The position numbers were made by a program, and so were the translations under genes. Of a stretch of 64,000 nt of DNA, positions 16,536 to 24,313 are shown in pieces; within the stretch, counting starts at the first letter, position 1; each line of letters starts with the position of its first letter. The notes under the pieces were generated by a model. It was not told the origin of the DNA. It did no database searches and worked only from the letters and a program-made list of their open reading frames with translations. Where the stretch lies: assembly GCA_903892415.1 (NCBI GenBank), contig CAITIQ010000606.1, forward strand, positions 216,012 through 280,011, given 5' to 3'. Source of the stretch: an uncultured delta proteobacterium (GTDB lineage: Bacteria; Myxococcota_A; Polyangia; Polyangiales; Polyangiaceae).

Positions 16536-17126
16536 TCAGACCAGCCGCAGCGGCTTCTTGGGGTCGAGCATGTAGCCCTCGTTGCGGGTTAGCAGGCAGG
16601 AGTCGAGGCCAAGCGTTCTCAGCGTCCAGACCGCCGTGTAGACGCGCCGCACTTGCGACTCGTAGGGGATCTTCTCGCCCGGCCACCCCAGTTGAAACAG
16701 GTCGTTGACCGAGAGCGTGACACCCGGCTGGCTTGTGCGAGTTTGAGCCAAAGCGAGCAGAATCCGTCGCACTGCCCCGCGTCGTCCCATATCGATCTTG
16801 GGACCGCCCAACTGAAACCAGGTGCCGTCCTCGGCAATGGCGATGCCCTCCGATTCGGTCGCTTCGAGCGCAACACCCAACGCCAGGAACAACTCGCGTG
16901 CCTCGCGGAGCTCAGCCCGCATGCAGGCGTCGGGGTTGGCGACTGCACCTCCGTTTACGCTGGCCAGCACCCGCCGCGCCGCCGCCAGCAGTTCCGTCAG
17001 GCCCAGTTCCATCAAGCTGGGAGTGTCGTTTCCGCGTTGGACCGAAGTGCCTTCGATCGCGGTGAGCGTCTCGTCGGAAGAAAGGGTCAGAGGAAGCGAT
17101 TGGGCGTCGAGCATGCCATCCCCCAT
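16536..17126 (-). CDS. Hypothetical protein with C-terminal winged-helix-like domain
   Basis: About 196 aa. The C-terminal 75 residues (LLALAQTRTSQPGVTLSVND; LFQLGWPGEKI; VRRVYTAVWTLRTLGLDS; RNEGYMLDP) resemble the winged-helix fold of OmpR-type or SARP-like DNA-binding domains, in an unusual C-terminal position. The N-terminal half is helical with no recognised domain. It may be a transcription factor. ATG 17126 is preferred; ATG 17114 and a TTG at 17147 are in frame. It converges with the hybrid kinase gene, 22 bases away. Confidence 0.65.
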   Translation of the reverse strand: MGDGMLDAQSLPLTLSSDETLTAIEGTSVQRGNDTPSLMELGLTELLAAARRVLASVNGGAVANPDACMRAELREARELFLALGVALEATESEGIAIAEDGTWFQLGGPKIDMGRRGAVRRILLALAQTRTSQPGVTLSVNDLFQLGWPGEKIPYESQVRRVYTAVWTLRTLGLDSCLLTRNEGYMLDPKKPLRLV

Positions 17127-17224
17127 TCGAGAAACGTGCCAACTCAAAATGCCCCAAACTCCCGCATTTTCCTCCGGCCCGAGTTCACCGTCAGAGTTGT
17201 AACGGTCTGTGCCGGACCTCCGCG

Positions 17225-19156
17225 TCAGTGCTGTTGCGCTTCGGCCGCGGGGCGCTCAGCCGCTTTACGGGGCTTACGAAACAGCGGTGGGGTGTCCTTT
17301 TTGGCCTGGACCTTCTTTTTGGCACGGGGCTTTGCCCTGAGTTCGGTGGTGCTCGGAAGCCGCGAGATGGTGGAGGCGAACATCACGTCGAGCGAGCGAG
17401 TGAGGGCGCGGGCGTTGTTGTTGGGCAGGTTCATTCGCGCGAGGTAGTCGAGCGCGCTGTCCACTTGACCAACCCTGAGCAGCAGCTTGGCTTGAACGGT
17501 GGCTACCGCCTGAATCACCTCTTTTGTTTCAGGGTCCCCGCCAGGTCGCCGCGCAATCTCGGAGACTCGGCCCATCTGGGTCACGGTCGCGTCCACATCA
17601 AAGCTGCGCTCATGCGTGGTTTTAGGCTCCGAGTCGAACTCGAGCCAAGCGCCCCTCGGGGTGAGATGGTCGTAGATTCCTGCGTCCCAACCGACTTCCG
17701 GCACCAGGAACAGTGGGCGACCATCGGCCAGCTCGCTCAGGCTCCACTCGTCGGCCGAGCCCTCGAGCGCCACGGTGCGCAGAAAGGGTTCGATGCGCGG
17801 CTCACTCGTGAGCAAGCTGGTGGCGATGCGACCGCGATGAAGCAGTCGTTTGGGAATGACCAGCACATCACGCCGGCGCCCTTCGACGGCCTGGGCCGCG
17901 AACAGCCGCCAGGTAACGCGCGGATCATCGACGATCACCGCAGCATTCATTGGCAGTTGGTCGAGGGCGATCTCGGTGAAGCAATCTGCGCCATCGTGCG
18001 CGGACCGATCGGCGATGAAACCCCCTTGTTCTGAAAGTAGCGCGATCACCGTGAAGTGAATCGCGACCACCAGCGCCGCTCCCGCCCTAGCGAAAGGCAC
18101 GCGGTTCTTGACCAACAAGGCCAGCGTCGAAAAGACGCCGGTAGCAGCGAGCGCGCACAGGGTCGCAAAGCTCAAGGCGCGCACTGCCAGGGTTCCCTCG
18201 GTAGGCCCGATCACCCCGAGCAAGGCCACGTCGATTACGCAGGCGATCGCTGCGACGCGCACGAAGCCAATGCCGTGACCGTTGCGCACCGCATGGACAC
18301 ACCCGAGCACTGCGCCAACCCCGGCGACCCAGCCGATCTCGCTGGAGAAAGACGTGAGGACGGGCCGCACGAGCGAGGCACCTCCGGGTAGCGCCGAACC
18401 CCAAAGGAAAGGCCCGCCAAGGTCGACCGCGGTGTTCGGTGCGAAGCCCCGCACGATGCCGGAGAAGGAGGCGATTGCCGCCGCCACCGCAAACAAGCTG
18501 ACGGCCAGCGGTTGTACGCGGTCGGGGAGGTTCTCCGCGCCGATGCGAGGCCTTCGCGGCGCAGTCCCGCGACGGTTGGGCCAAAGCCAAGCCGCGCAGG
18601 TGGCGAGCGCTGCGAGCGCAACCACGGCGTTCTCGGCGAAGGTCAAGCCGAGCAAGATCGCTGTCTCGGCTAGATGAAGTACCGGCCTGTTTGGGTTGCG
18701 GTTCGCGACGCGCGTGAGCACACCGAGAGCCAGCGCTGCTCCCAACAGAGAACTTCCGCTGGCGGTAGCTTCGAGCTGCAGTGTCGGCGACATGCAGGCC
18801 AGCAAGGTGGCGATGGTTGCGAAGGCCGGGACGGCAAACCGTGAGGGATTCAGCCCGGAACCGGCTTCTACGCTGCGCAACGCCAAACTCGCGAAGCGGA
18901 ACAGGAGAGAGGCGAACAGCCCCAGGGCCAGTACCGAAGCCAGGGTCGCGCGGAAGGTCTGTGAGCCAAGTGGCAGCAGCAGCGTCAGCTGACTTAGGGC
19001 TGTACTCACGCCCCCACCCCAGCCCATTCCAGCCAGGGCCACGTCACGCACCACCCCGACATCCCCGCGCCACTGAGCAAGTGACGAGGAGCGCGCCAGC
19101 GCCGACCCGAGGGGCAGCGACCAGGCCACAAAGCCGCAGAACCGCTCGAAGCGCAC
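17225..19156 (-). CDS. Polytopic membrane protein, DUF2723/TMEM260-like
   Basis: 643 aa. About a dozen hydrophobic segments occupy residues 1-380, followed by a 260-residue soluble domain ending in a basic Lys/Arg-rich tail. GDVGVVRDVALAG near the start, followed by a loop and repeated Ala/Leu membrane segments, is the layout of DUF2723 proteins, GT-C relatives that include O-mannosyltransferase TMEM260. I see no unambiguous catalytic motif, so the enzymatic role is uncertain. The soluble part contains an Asp-rich DDPRVTW and YDHLTPRGAW, common in this group. Confidence 0.75.
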   Translation of the reverse strand: MRFERFCGFVAWSLPLGSALARSSSLAQWRGDVGVVRDVALAGMGWGGGVSTALSQLTLLLPLGSQTFRATLASVLALGLFASLLFRFASLALRSVEAGSGLNPSRFAVPAFATIATLLACMSPTLQLEATASGSSLLGAALALGVLTRVANRNPNRPVLHLAETAILLGLTFAENAVVALAALATCAAWLWPNRRGTAPRRPRIGAENLPDRVQPLAVSLFAVAAAIASFSGIVRGFAPNTAVDLGGPFLWGSALPGGASLVRPVLTSFSSEIGWVAGVGAVLGCVHAVRNGHGIGFVRVAAIACVIDVALLGVIGPTEGTLAVRALSFATLCALAATGVFSTLALLVKNRVPFARAGAALVVAIHFTVIALLSEQGGFIADRSAHDGADCFTEIALDQLPMNAAVIVDDPRVTWRLFAAQAVEGRRRDVLVIPKRLLHRGRIATSLLTSEPRIEPFLRTVALEGSADEWSLSELADGRPLFLVPEVGWDAGIYDHLTPRGAWLEFDSEPKTTHERSFDVDATVTQMGRVSEIARRPGGDPETKEVIQAVATVQAKLLLRVGQVDSALDYLARMNLPNNNARALTRSLDVMFASTISRLPSTTELRAKPRAKKKVQAKKDTPPLFRKPRKAAERPAAEAQQH

Positions 19157-19329
19157 GCCCTCCCATCGCGAAAAAGCCCTGTCGCGGCCAAGTTTTCGGA
19201 TGGATTGGGTTCCGGCGTCGGAGCGCGGCGCAATTTTGGTCCGAGAGCGCGCAGTTCGACTAATCCAGAGCGTGACTGGAGGAATGACGAGCTTCGCTCC
19301 GCGGGAACCGAGGAGAGGACGTCAACCTC

Positions 19330-19335
19330 AGGAGG
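19330..19335 (+). promoter_or_regulatory. Ribosome binding site deciding the aspS start
   Basis: A consensus AGGAGG ends five bases before GTG 19341. This selects 19341 over the many in-frame codons upstream, whose translated sequence has no AspRS similarity. Confidence 0.8.
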
Positions 19336-19340
19336 AACTT

Positions 19341-21236
19341 GTGAGCCGATTCATCGACGAACTCAAACGAACCCACCGATGTGGCGCCCTCCGCGCAGCG
19401 AACGAAGGCGAGGTGGTGGTCCTTTTCGGATGGGTCGCGTCTCGACGCGACCATGGCGGCTGCATCTTCGTGGATCTTCGTGATCGCACCGGAGTGACGC
19501 AGGTCGTCTTCGATCGGGACTACGCCCAAAAGCATCCGAGCTTCGCCCAGCATGCCAATGAGGCGCTCGTTGCTGAGGCGCACAAACTGGGCGAGCAGAT
19601 TCGCGGTGAGTGGGTTATCGGCATCCGCGGCTTCGTGGTCTCACGCGGGACCAACAAGAACCCGAAGATCGCCACCGGCGAGATCGAGGTCTTGGTGCTC
19701 GAGGCCACGGTGTTCAACAAGGCCGAGACCCCGCCCTTCGAGATCACCGACGAGATCGATACGCGTGAAGAGGTCCGGCTCGAGCATCGCTACGTGGATT
19801 TGCGTCGCACCTCGCTGCAGCGCAACCTGATGCTCCGTCACCGCGTAAATCATGCAACGCGCAACTATCTCTCGGATCAGGGCTGTCTCGAACTCGAGAC
19901 GCCCTATCTCGTGAAGTACACGCCGGGTGGCGCGCGCAACTTCCTGGTCCCGGCTCGTGCTGCGCCGGGGAAGTTCTTCGCCCTGGCCGAGAGCCCCCAG
20001 CTCTACAAGCAGCTGCTGATGGTGGCCGGCTTCGATCGCTACTTCCAGATCGTGAAGTGCTTCCGTGATGAAGACTCGCGCTTGGATCGTCAGCCTGAGT
20101 TTACCCAGATCGATATCGAGCTCTCCTTCACCAACCAGGATGAAATCTTCCGCCTGATCGAGGGCCTCGTGTTCTCGATCTGGAAGGCGGCCTTGGATAT
20201 CGACTTGGGTGAGCTGTACCCGTCCGGGAAGTTCCCCGAGCTGCCTTTCGAAGAGGCGATGCGGCTCTACGGCAGTGACAAGCCTGACCTCCGCTTCGGC
20301 TTGCCCCATGTGGACCTCACCGATCTGATCCTCAAACACGAGGGCGGCGGTGTGCCGTTCTGGGCGGAGATCAGCGAGAAATACAAGTCTGGCGCGCTCC
20401 GGCTCGAGACCAAGCCGGAGATCATCAAGGCCCTCGTCATCCCGGCCTCGGCCAATCTTTCGCGACCCCAGCTCGAAGAGCTCGAGAAGGGTCTGAAGGA
20501 GATTCGCGGGTTCCGTGGCTTGGCGCGCGCCAAGGTCGGTGAAGACGGCTCGTGGACGCAGTCACCCTTGGCGAAGTCGGTGAGCGACGAGATGCGGCTC
20601 GCCATCAACGAGGCGGTCTCCGCGAAGCCGGGCGACGTCGTCTGCTTCCAGTTCGGCAAAGAGACGTTGGTGCACACGGTTATGGCGCGGCTGCGCTCCG
20701 ACGTCGCCAAGCGCATGAACCTCATCCCGGCCTACGGCCACGGTGGCAAATGGAACTTCCTTTGGGTCGTCAATCCGCCGCTGTTCGAGTACGACGAAGA
20801 CGCGAAACGTTTCGCGGCTGCCCATCACGCCTTCACTCGTCCGATGGATGAGCATCTGCCGCTGCTCGAGACCGATCCGGCTCGCGTCAACTGCTACCGC
20901 TACGACCTCGTGCTGAACGGTTTCGAGATCGGTGGCGGCAGCGTTCGTCTTCACGACCCGGAGGTTCAGAAGCGCGTCTTCGCCGTGTTGGGTATCGACG
21001 AGGGCGACGCAAAGGAGAAGTTCGGCTTCCTGCTCGACGGCTTGCGCAGCGGCGCTCCGCCGCACGGTGGCATCGCGCTCGGGATGGACCGGCTCGCTAT
21101 GCTGCTCACCGGAGCTCAGACCTTGCGCGATGTGATCCCGTTCCCGAAGACCAACCAGGCCACTGACCTTCTGACGGGAGCGCCGGTCACGGTCGAGGCC
21201 GAGCAATTGGCGGAGCTGCGCATCAAGAGTGTCTGA
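19341..21236 (+). CDS. aspS: Aspartate-tRNA ligase
   Basis: 631 aa class II synthetase that charges tRNA-Asp. The N-terminal OB fold (FGWVASRRDHGGCIFVDLRD) binds the anticodon; motif 2 is FRDEDSRLDRQPEFTQID, and motif 3 is HGGIALGMDRLAMLL near the end. A GAD insertion of about 120 residues between the catalytic motifs marks it as a bacterial-type AspRS. Whether it is discriminating or also charges tRNA-Asn cannot be decided by eye. GTG 19341 is chosen for its ribosome site. A lipoprotein gene overlaps its 3' end by eight bases. Confidence 0.98.
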   Translation: MSRFIDELKRTHRCGALRAANEGEVVVLFGWVASRRDHGGCIFVDLRDRTGVTQVVFDRDYAQKHPSFAQHANEALVAEAHKLGEQIRGEWVIGIRGFVVSRGTNKNPKIATGEIEVLVLEATVFNKAETPPFEITDEIDTREEVRLEHRYVDLRRTSLQRNLMLRHRVNHATRNYLSDQGCLELETPYLVKYTPGGARNFLVPARAAPGKFFALAESPQLYKQLLMVAGFDRYFQIVKCFRDEDSRLDRQPEFTQIDIELSFTNQDEIFRLIEGLVFSIWKAALDIDLGELYPSGKFPELPFEEAMRLYGSDKPDLRFGLPHVDLTDLILKHEGGGVPFWAEISEKYKSGALRLETKPEIIKALVIPASANLSRPQLEELEKGLKEIRGFRGLARAKVGEDGSWTQSPLAKSVSDEMRLAINEAVSAKPGDVVCFQFGKETLVHTVMARLRSDVAKRMNLIPAYGHGGKWNFLWVVNPPLFEYDEDAKRFAAAHHAFTRPMDEHLPLLETDPARVNCYRYDLVLNGFEIGGGSVRLHDPEVQKRVFAVLGIDEGDAKEKFGFLLDGLRSGAPPHGGIALGMDRLAMLLTGAQTLRDVIPFPKTNQATDLLTGAPVTVEAEQLAELRIKSV

Positions 21237-21564
21237 CCGTCGCGTCGGCTCCGCTCTCGCGTGCTTGATCGGCCTTGGTTTTGGCTGTGGGGATGCGTTG
21301 CTTACGTATCCCCTCAAGGCGCAGGTGTATGATCAAGAAGCTGATTGCTTGCAGCCAGCCGAGGTGATCGACGTCATCGAGGGTCAACCAGGCGCGACCT
21401 GCGAAGGGGTGCTTTGCCTTCAGTCCGAGGAGACGGGCAGCTACTTCATCACGCCCAACTGCGAGGCTCCTCCCTACTACGTCGATCACACCGATGACGA
21501 GAGCGGCGTGTGTGTAGCAGCGCTTGCTGCTTGGGAACGAGGCGAGGATGGCGCTTGCCCTTGA
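21229..21564 (+). CDS. Small Cys-containing lipoprotein
   Basis: 111 aa, GTG start overlapping the aspS stop. The signal peptide ends in a lipobox-like LGFGC, giving a mature lipoprotein of about 90 residues with six more cysteines, probably disulphide bonded. No family recognised. It shares the aspS transcript and is followed by a terminator. A function linked to aspS is unlikely; the overlap probably reflects compact organisation. Confidence 0.7.
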   Translation: MSDRRVGSALACLIGLGFGCGDALLTYPLKAQVYDQEADCLQPAEVIDVIEGQPGATCEGVLCLQSEETGSYFITPNCEAPPYYVDHTDDESGVCVAALAAWERGEDGACP

Positions 21565-21571
21565 TGAGGCC

Positions 21572-21597
21572 AACGGCCAAACCTTGGGCCGTATTTT
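21572..21597 (+). terminator. Rho-independent terminator after aspS and lipoprotein
   Basis: ACGGCCAA pairs with TTGGGCCGT (one bulged G) around a three-base loop, followed by ATTTTG. It starts eight bases after the lipoprotein stop. Confidence 0.7.
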
Positions 21598-21671
21598 GAG
21601 GCCGTTGCGCTGTTTTCGCTTTGGCGTCTACGGAACAACGCGTATGCATCGGGCGTTGTTCGGGGTGCTCT

Positions 21672-23096
21672 GTGTCTGGTCGCATACTCGTCGTTGATGA
21701 CAGCGCGACCATCCTGAAGGTGGTCAGCGCAATCTTGGAACGTCGCGGATTTGCGGCGTTCACGGCGCGTGATGGAGCCGCAGGCCTAGCGAAACTTCGC
21801 GATGAAGGCCCCTTCGATCTGGTGCTCGTCGACTTCGTGATGCCGAAGATGAACGGCTTCCAGTTCTGTCGCGAGCTGCGAAGGGAGCCGTCGAGCAAGC
21901 ATCTGCCCGTCATCTTGATGAGCGCAAAGAGCGATCGAATTCGCCAACAATTCGTCGAGCAGACGGGGGCGCTCGACGCGATCAGCAAACCGTTCGATGC
22001 GCGCTCGCTTGTGGCGGTGATCGAGGGTGTGTTGGCCAAGGTTAAGTCGGGCCGCGCACCGCTGACGCTCGACCTTGAAACGTTGGATGAGGAGGCGATT
22101 AGCGAGCGAGAAGCTCCGCCCTCGATGGCCCCGGACAAAGTCGCCAGCGAAGCCGTTCCAGCCCTCGCGCGCTACCTGGCGAACAGCCTCGTCAAGGATG
22201 CACCAGCTGGCTTCGCGCGCTCCGCCGAGGTGCTGCTCGAGTCCCTGCTCGAAGCACCGAAGTCACTGTTGCAGTCGGCTTTTGCCGCACTCAGCGGTCG
22301 TGATGGCCGCCCGATCCTCTCGGGAGATATGGCCCATGTATCGCTCGCCGAGGTGATGCAGGTCCTACAAATGCAAAAACAATCGGGGTCGCTCTTCCTC
22401 GCCACGGCAGGGCGCTCGGTGACGCTCTACTTCCGAGACGGCTTGGTCGATCTAGGCCAGTCCGAGAGTGAAAAGCATGAGTTCCGCCTCGGTCGTTACT
22501 TCGTCGAGGCCGGCCACGTCAGTCGCAAAGAGGTCGAGGCCTTCGCCAAGTCGAGTCGCGAGCGGAACCGCAAGATTGGTGATGAGCTGGTGGCCGCAGG
22601 AAAGATATCGGAAACCGCACGCACAGAGGCATTGGTTCGCCAAACCAGCGAGGTCGTCTACGATCTTGTGCGCTGGCAGACTGGGAGCTTCTGGTTCATT
22701 CACGAGCCGGCTTCAGAGGAAGCTGCGGCGGCCAAACTGGGCTTGGGCGTTCCCGGCCTCATCTTTGAGGGATTTCGCCGAGTGGATGAATGGCGCCTGA
22801 TGGAGGGGAAGATCCTCTGGGACAACGTGATGTCGGTTGATGAGGCTACGCTCAGACCCCTCAGTGACTCGCTCACACGGCCCGAGCGTATGGTGATCGC
22901 CGCCGTGGACGGTGTGCGCACAGTGACCGAGATCGTCAGCGAGTGCGACCTCGCCCATTTCGACGCGCTCAAGGTGCTGTACCAACTTCAAGGTTCGCGC
23001 GTGCTCCGCGCCGTTGTGCAACCTGGCCGGCGCAGTGAAGCTGGCCGCCCCGTCGATGAAGGCACCACGGAGCATGGGGATGCCACAGAGGCCTGA
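21672..23096 (+). CDS. REC-DUF4388 (PATAN) response regulator
   Basis: About 474 aa. An N-terminal receiver domain (RILVVDDSATILKVV, phospho-Asp in LVLVDFVMPKMNG, Lys in ISKPFD) is followed by a linker and a DUF4388/PATAN domain (GDMAHVSLAEVMQVLQMQKQ; GSLFLAT; DGLVDLGQS; FRLGRYFVEAGHVSRKE), then a second wing-like region (LVRQTSEVVYDLVRWQTGSF) and a winged-helix-like end. PATAN domains mediate protein interactions and, in cyanobacteria and myxobacteria, act with polarity or motility systems. GTG 21672 is chosen so that the REC domain begins the protein; an earlier start at 21621 is in frame. It leads the chemosensory-like cluster and overlaps the CheW-like gene. Confidence 0.9.
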   Translation: MSGRILVVDDSATILKVVSAILERRGFAAFTARDGAAGLAKLRDEGPFDLVLVDFVMPKMNGFQFCRELRREPSSKHLPVILMSAKSDRIRQQFVEQTGALDAISKPFDARSLVAVIEGVLAKVKSGRAPLTLDLETLDEEAISEREAPPSMAPDKVASEAVPALARYLANSLVKDAPAGFARSAEVLLESLLEAPKSLLQSAFAALSGRDGRPILSGDMAHVSLAEVMQVLQMQKQSGSLFLATAGRSVTLYFRDGLVDLGQSESEKHEFRLGRYFVEAGHVSRKEVEAFAKSSRERNRKIGDELVAAGKISETARTEALVRQTSEVVYDLVRWQTGSFWFIHEPASEEAAAAKLGLGVPGLIFEGFRRVDEWRLMEGKILWDNVMSVDEATLRPLSDSLTRPERMVIAAVDGVRTVTEIVSECDLAHFDALKVLYQLQGSRVLRAVVQPGRRSEAGRPVDEGTTEHGDATEA

Positions 23097-23484
23097 AGGG
23101 CTCTTCATCGTTGGCCCGCTTCCCTTCGAAAGCGGGTCTGGCCTCTTCATCTCCACCGTCGACGTCGTATGCGTCGCTCAACCGAGCGCCGTCGAGCGGT
23201 TGGCGTCATTTCAAGATTTGGAGGTAGGCCTGGCGATGGTCGAGGGTGAACTGTTGTCCTCCGTTGGAGGCCAGGGCTCCTTCACCGAGGCGCACCTTGG
23301 CGTTGTCCTGGTCGACCCCGCAACAGAAGAGCGCATTGTGCTCTTGGTACGCGGTGCCAAGCTCGCGCCGCTCGCATCAGAGGAACGCCCTGACGCTGCA
23401 GTCCGAACGCTTGACGTCAAGAACCTGATGGAACGTGTCGCGCAGGTCTCCCGCCTCGAACGAAAGCGCATGTTTCAGACGTGA
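23074..23484 (+). CDS. CheW-like protein
   Basis: About 136 aa. The strand pattern (VVCVAQPSAVERLASF; GLAMVEGELLSSVGG; VVLVDPATEERIVLLVRG) parallels the CheW beta-barrel core, where a FP-like hydrophobic pair precedes GV...G.i..V and a late IALLVD strand, but the canonical residues are only partly kept. The location, between a REC-DUF4388 gene and MCP-like and CheA genes, supports a CheW-type adaptor. Two ATGs (23074, 23080) are possible; both overlap the upstream gene. Assignment is moderate. Confidence 0.6.
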   Translation: MGMPQRPEGLFIVGPLPFESGSGLFISTVDVVCVAQPSAVERLASFQDLEVGLAMVEGELLSSVGGQGSFTEAHLGVVLVDPATEERIVLLVRGAKLAPLASEERPDAAVRTLDVKNLMERVAQVSRLERKRMFQT

Positions 23485-23512
23485 GCCGAGGTTCCCAGCA
23501 TAGAATGCGCCC

Positions 23513-24313
23513 ATGAGTTCGGTTCGATCGCGGCGACGTTGGCTCGAGGTCTTTCGCAGAACCGCTGGCTTCGAACCTGCGGAGCCGCGGCCGGCGCTCG
23601 ATGATGCAGCGCTGTGGGCGGCCGAAGAGCAGATAGCCCGTAGTTTTTCCGACGCAGAGAAGGTGACTGAGCGACTCGCGGCAACGGCCGCCCGCCACCG
23701 CTCCGGGGTGGAGGCCATCAAAGAAAAGTCGCATGACTTTCAAGGTCGTACGCGTAGCGTTTCGAGCGAACTCCAAGAGCTTTCCGGCACGCTCGACAAG
23801 CTCAGCGTCGTGGCTCTCAACGCTGGCTTGGAAGGCGCGCGCAATATGGAGGGCAATGGACGTGCGCTCTCGCTCGTTTCGGATGAACTGCGAGCCCACC
23901 TCGGTCGCGCCGCGGACACATTGCGTACCCTGCAACATGAGCTCGGTGCTTTGCACAGCGCAGTGGATGACCTCGGCTCGCGGATCGATGTGGCTAACCG
24001 CGATGCACAAGAAGTAGGACAAGACGCAGCGCAGCTCAAAGGCGTGCTTCAAGCAGGGACAAGCTCGGTCAATGAGCTGGAGAGTCGGCTTCGGAAGGCC
24101 ACTGGTCTCGATCCCGAGGTTGCAAAGCTCGTGTCTGCAGCTGGTGTTCACGCAAAAGGTCTGGTCAGCGCCTTGACCGGTCTGGATGGTCGTGGCGCCT
24201 CCGAGGCCACGCGCTCGCTCGGTCCCGCGCTCGCGCCGGTCATGCGACTCCTGAGCTCGGTTGCACCAGGCCTTGATTCGACTCGCGCGGATGATCGCGA
24301 CCCCTCCGGTTGA
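23513..24313 (+). CDS. Short cytosolic MCP-like signalling protein
   Basis: 266 aa, almost all helical, with no membrane segment, HAMP or sensor domain. The centre matches the MCP signalling hairpin tip: ELSGTLDKLSVVALNAGLEG, ARNMEGNGRALSLVSDELR. Against the usual NLLALNAAIEAAR, the tip reads VVALNAGLEGAR, so it is divergent but recognisable. An acidic-hydrophobic heptad pattern follows. No obvious glutamate methylation pairs could be assigned. The stop overlaps the cheA start as TGATG, so the two are coupled. Probably recruits CheA through the CheW-like protein. Confidence 0.75.
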   Translation: MSSVRSRRRWLEVFRRTAGFEPAEPRPALDDAALWAAEEQIARSFSDAEKVTERLAATAARHRSGVEAIKEKSHDFQGRTRSVSSELQELSGTLDKLSVVALNAGLEGARNMEGNGRALSLVSDELRAHLGRAADTLRTLQHELGALHSAVDDLGSRIDVANRDAQEVGQDAAQLKGVLQAGTSSVNELESRLRKATGLDPEVAKLVSAAGVHAKGLVSALTGLDGRGASEATRSLGPALAPVMRLLSSVAPGLDSTRADDRDPSG

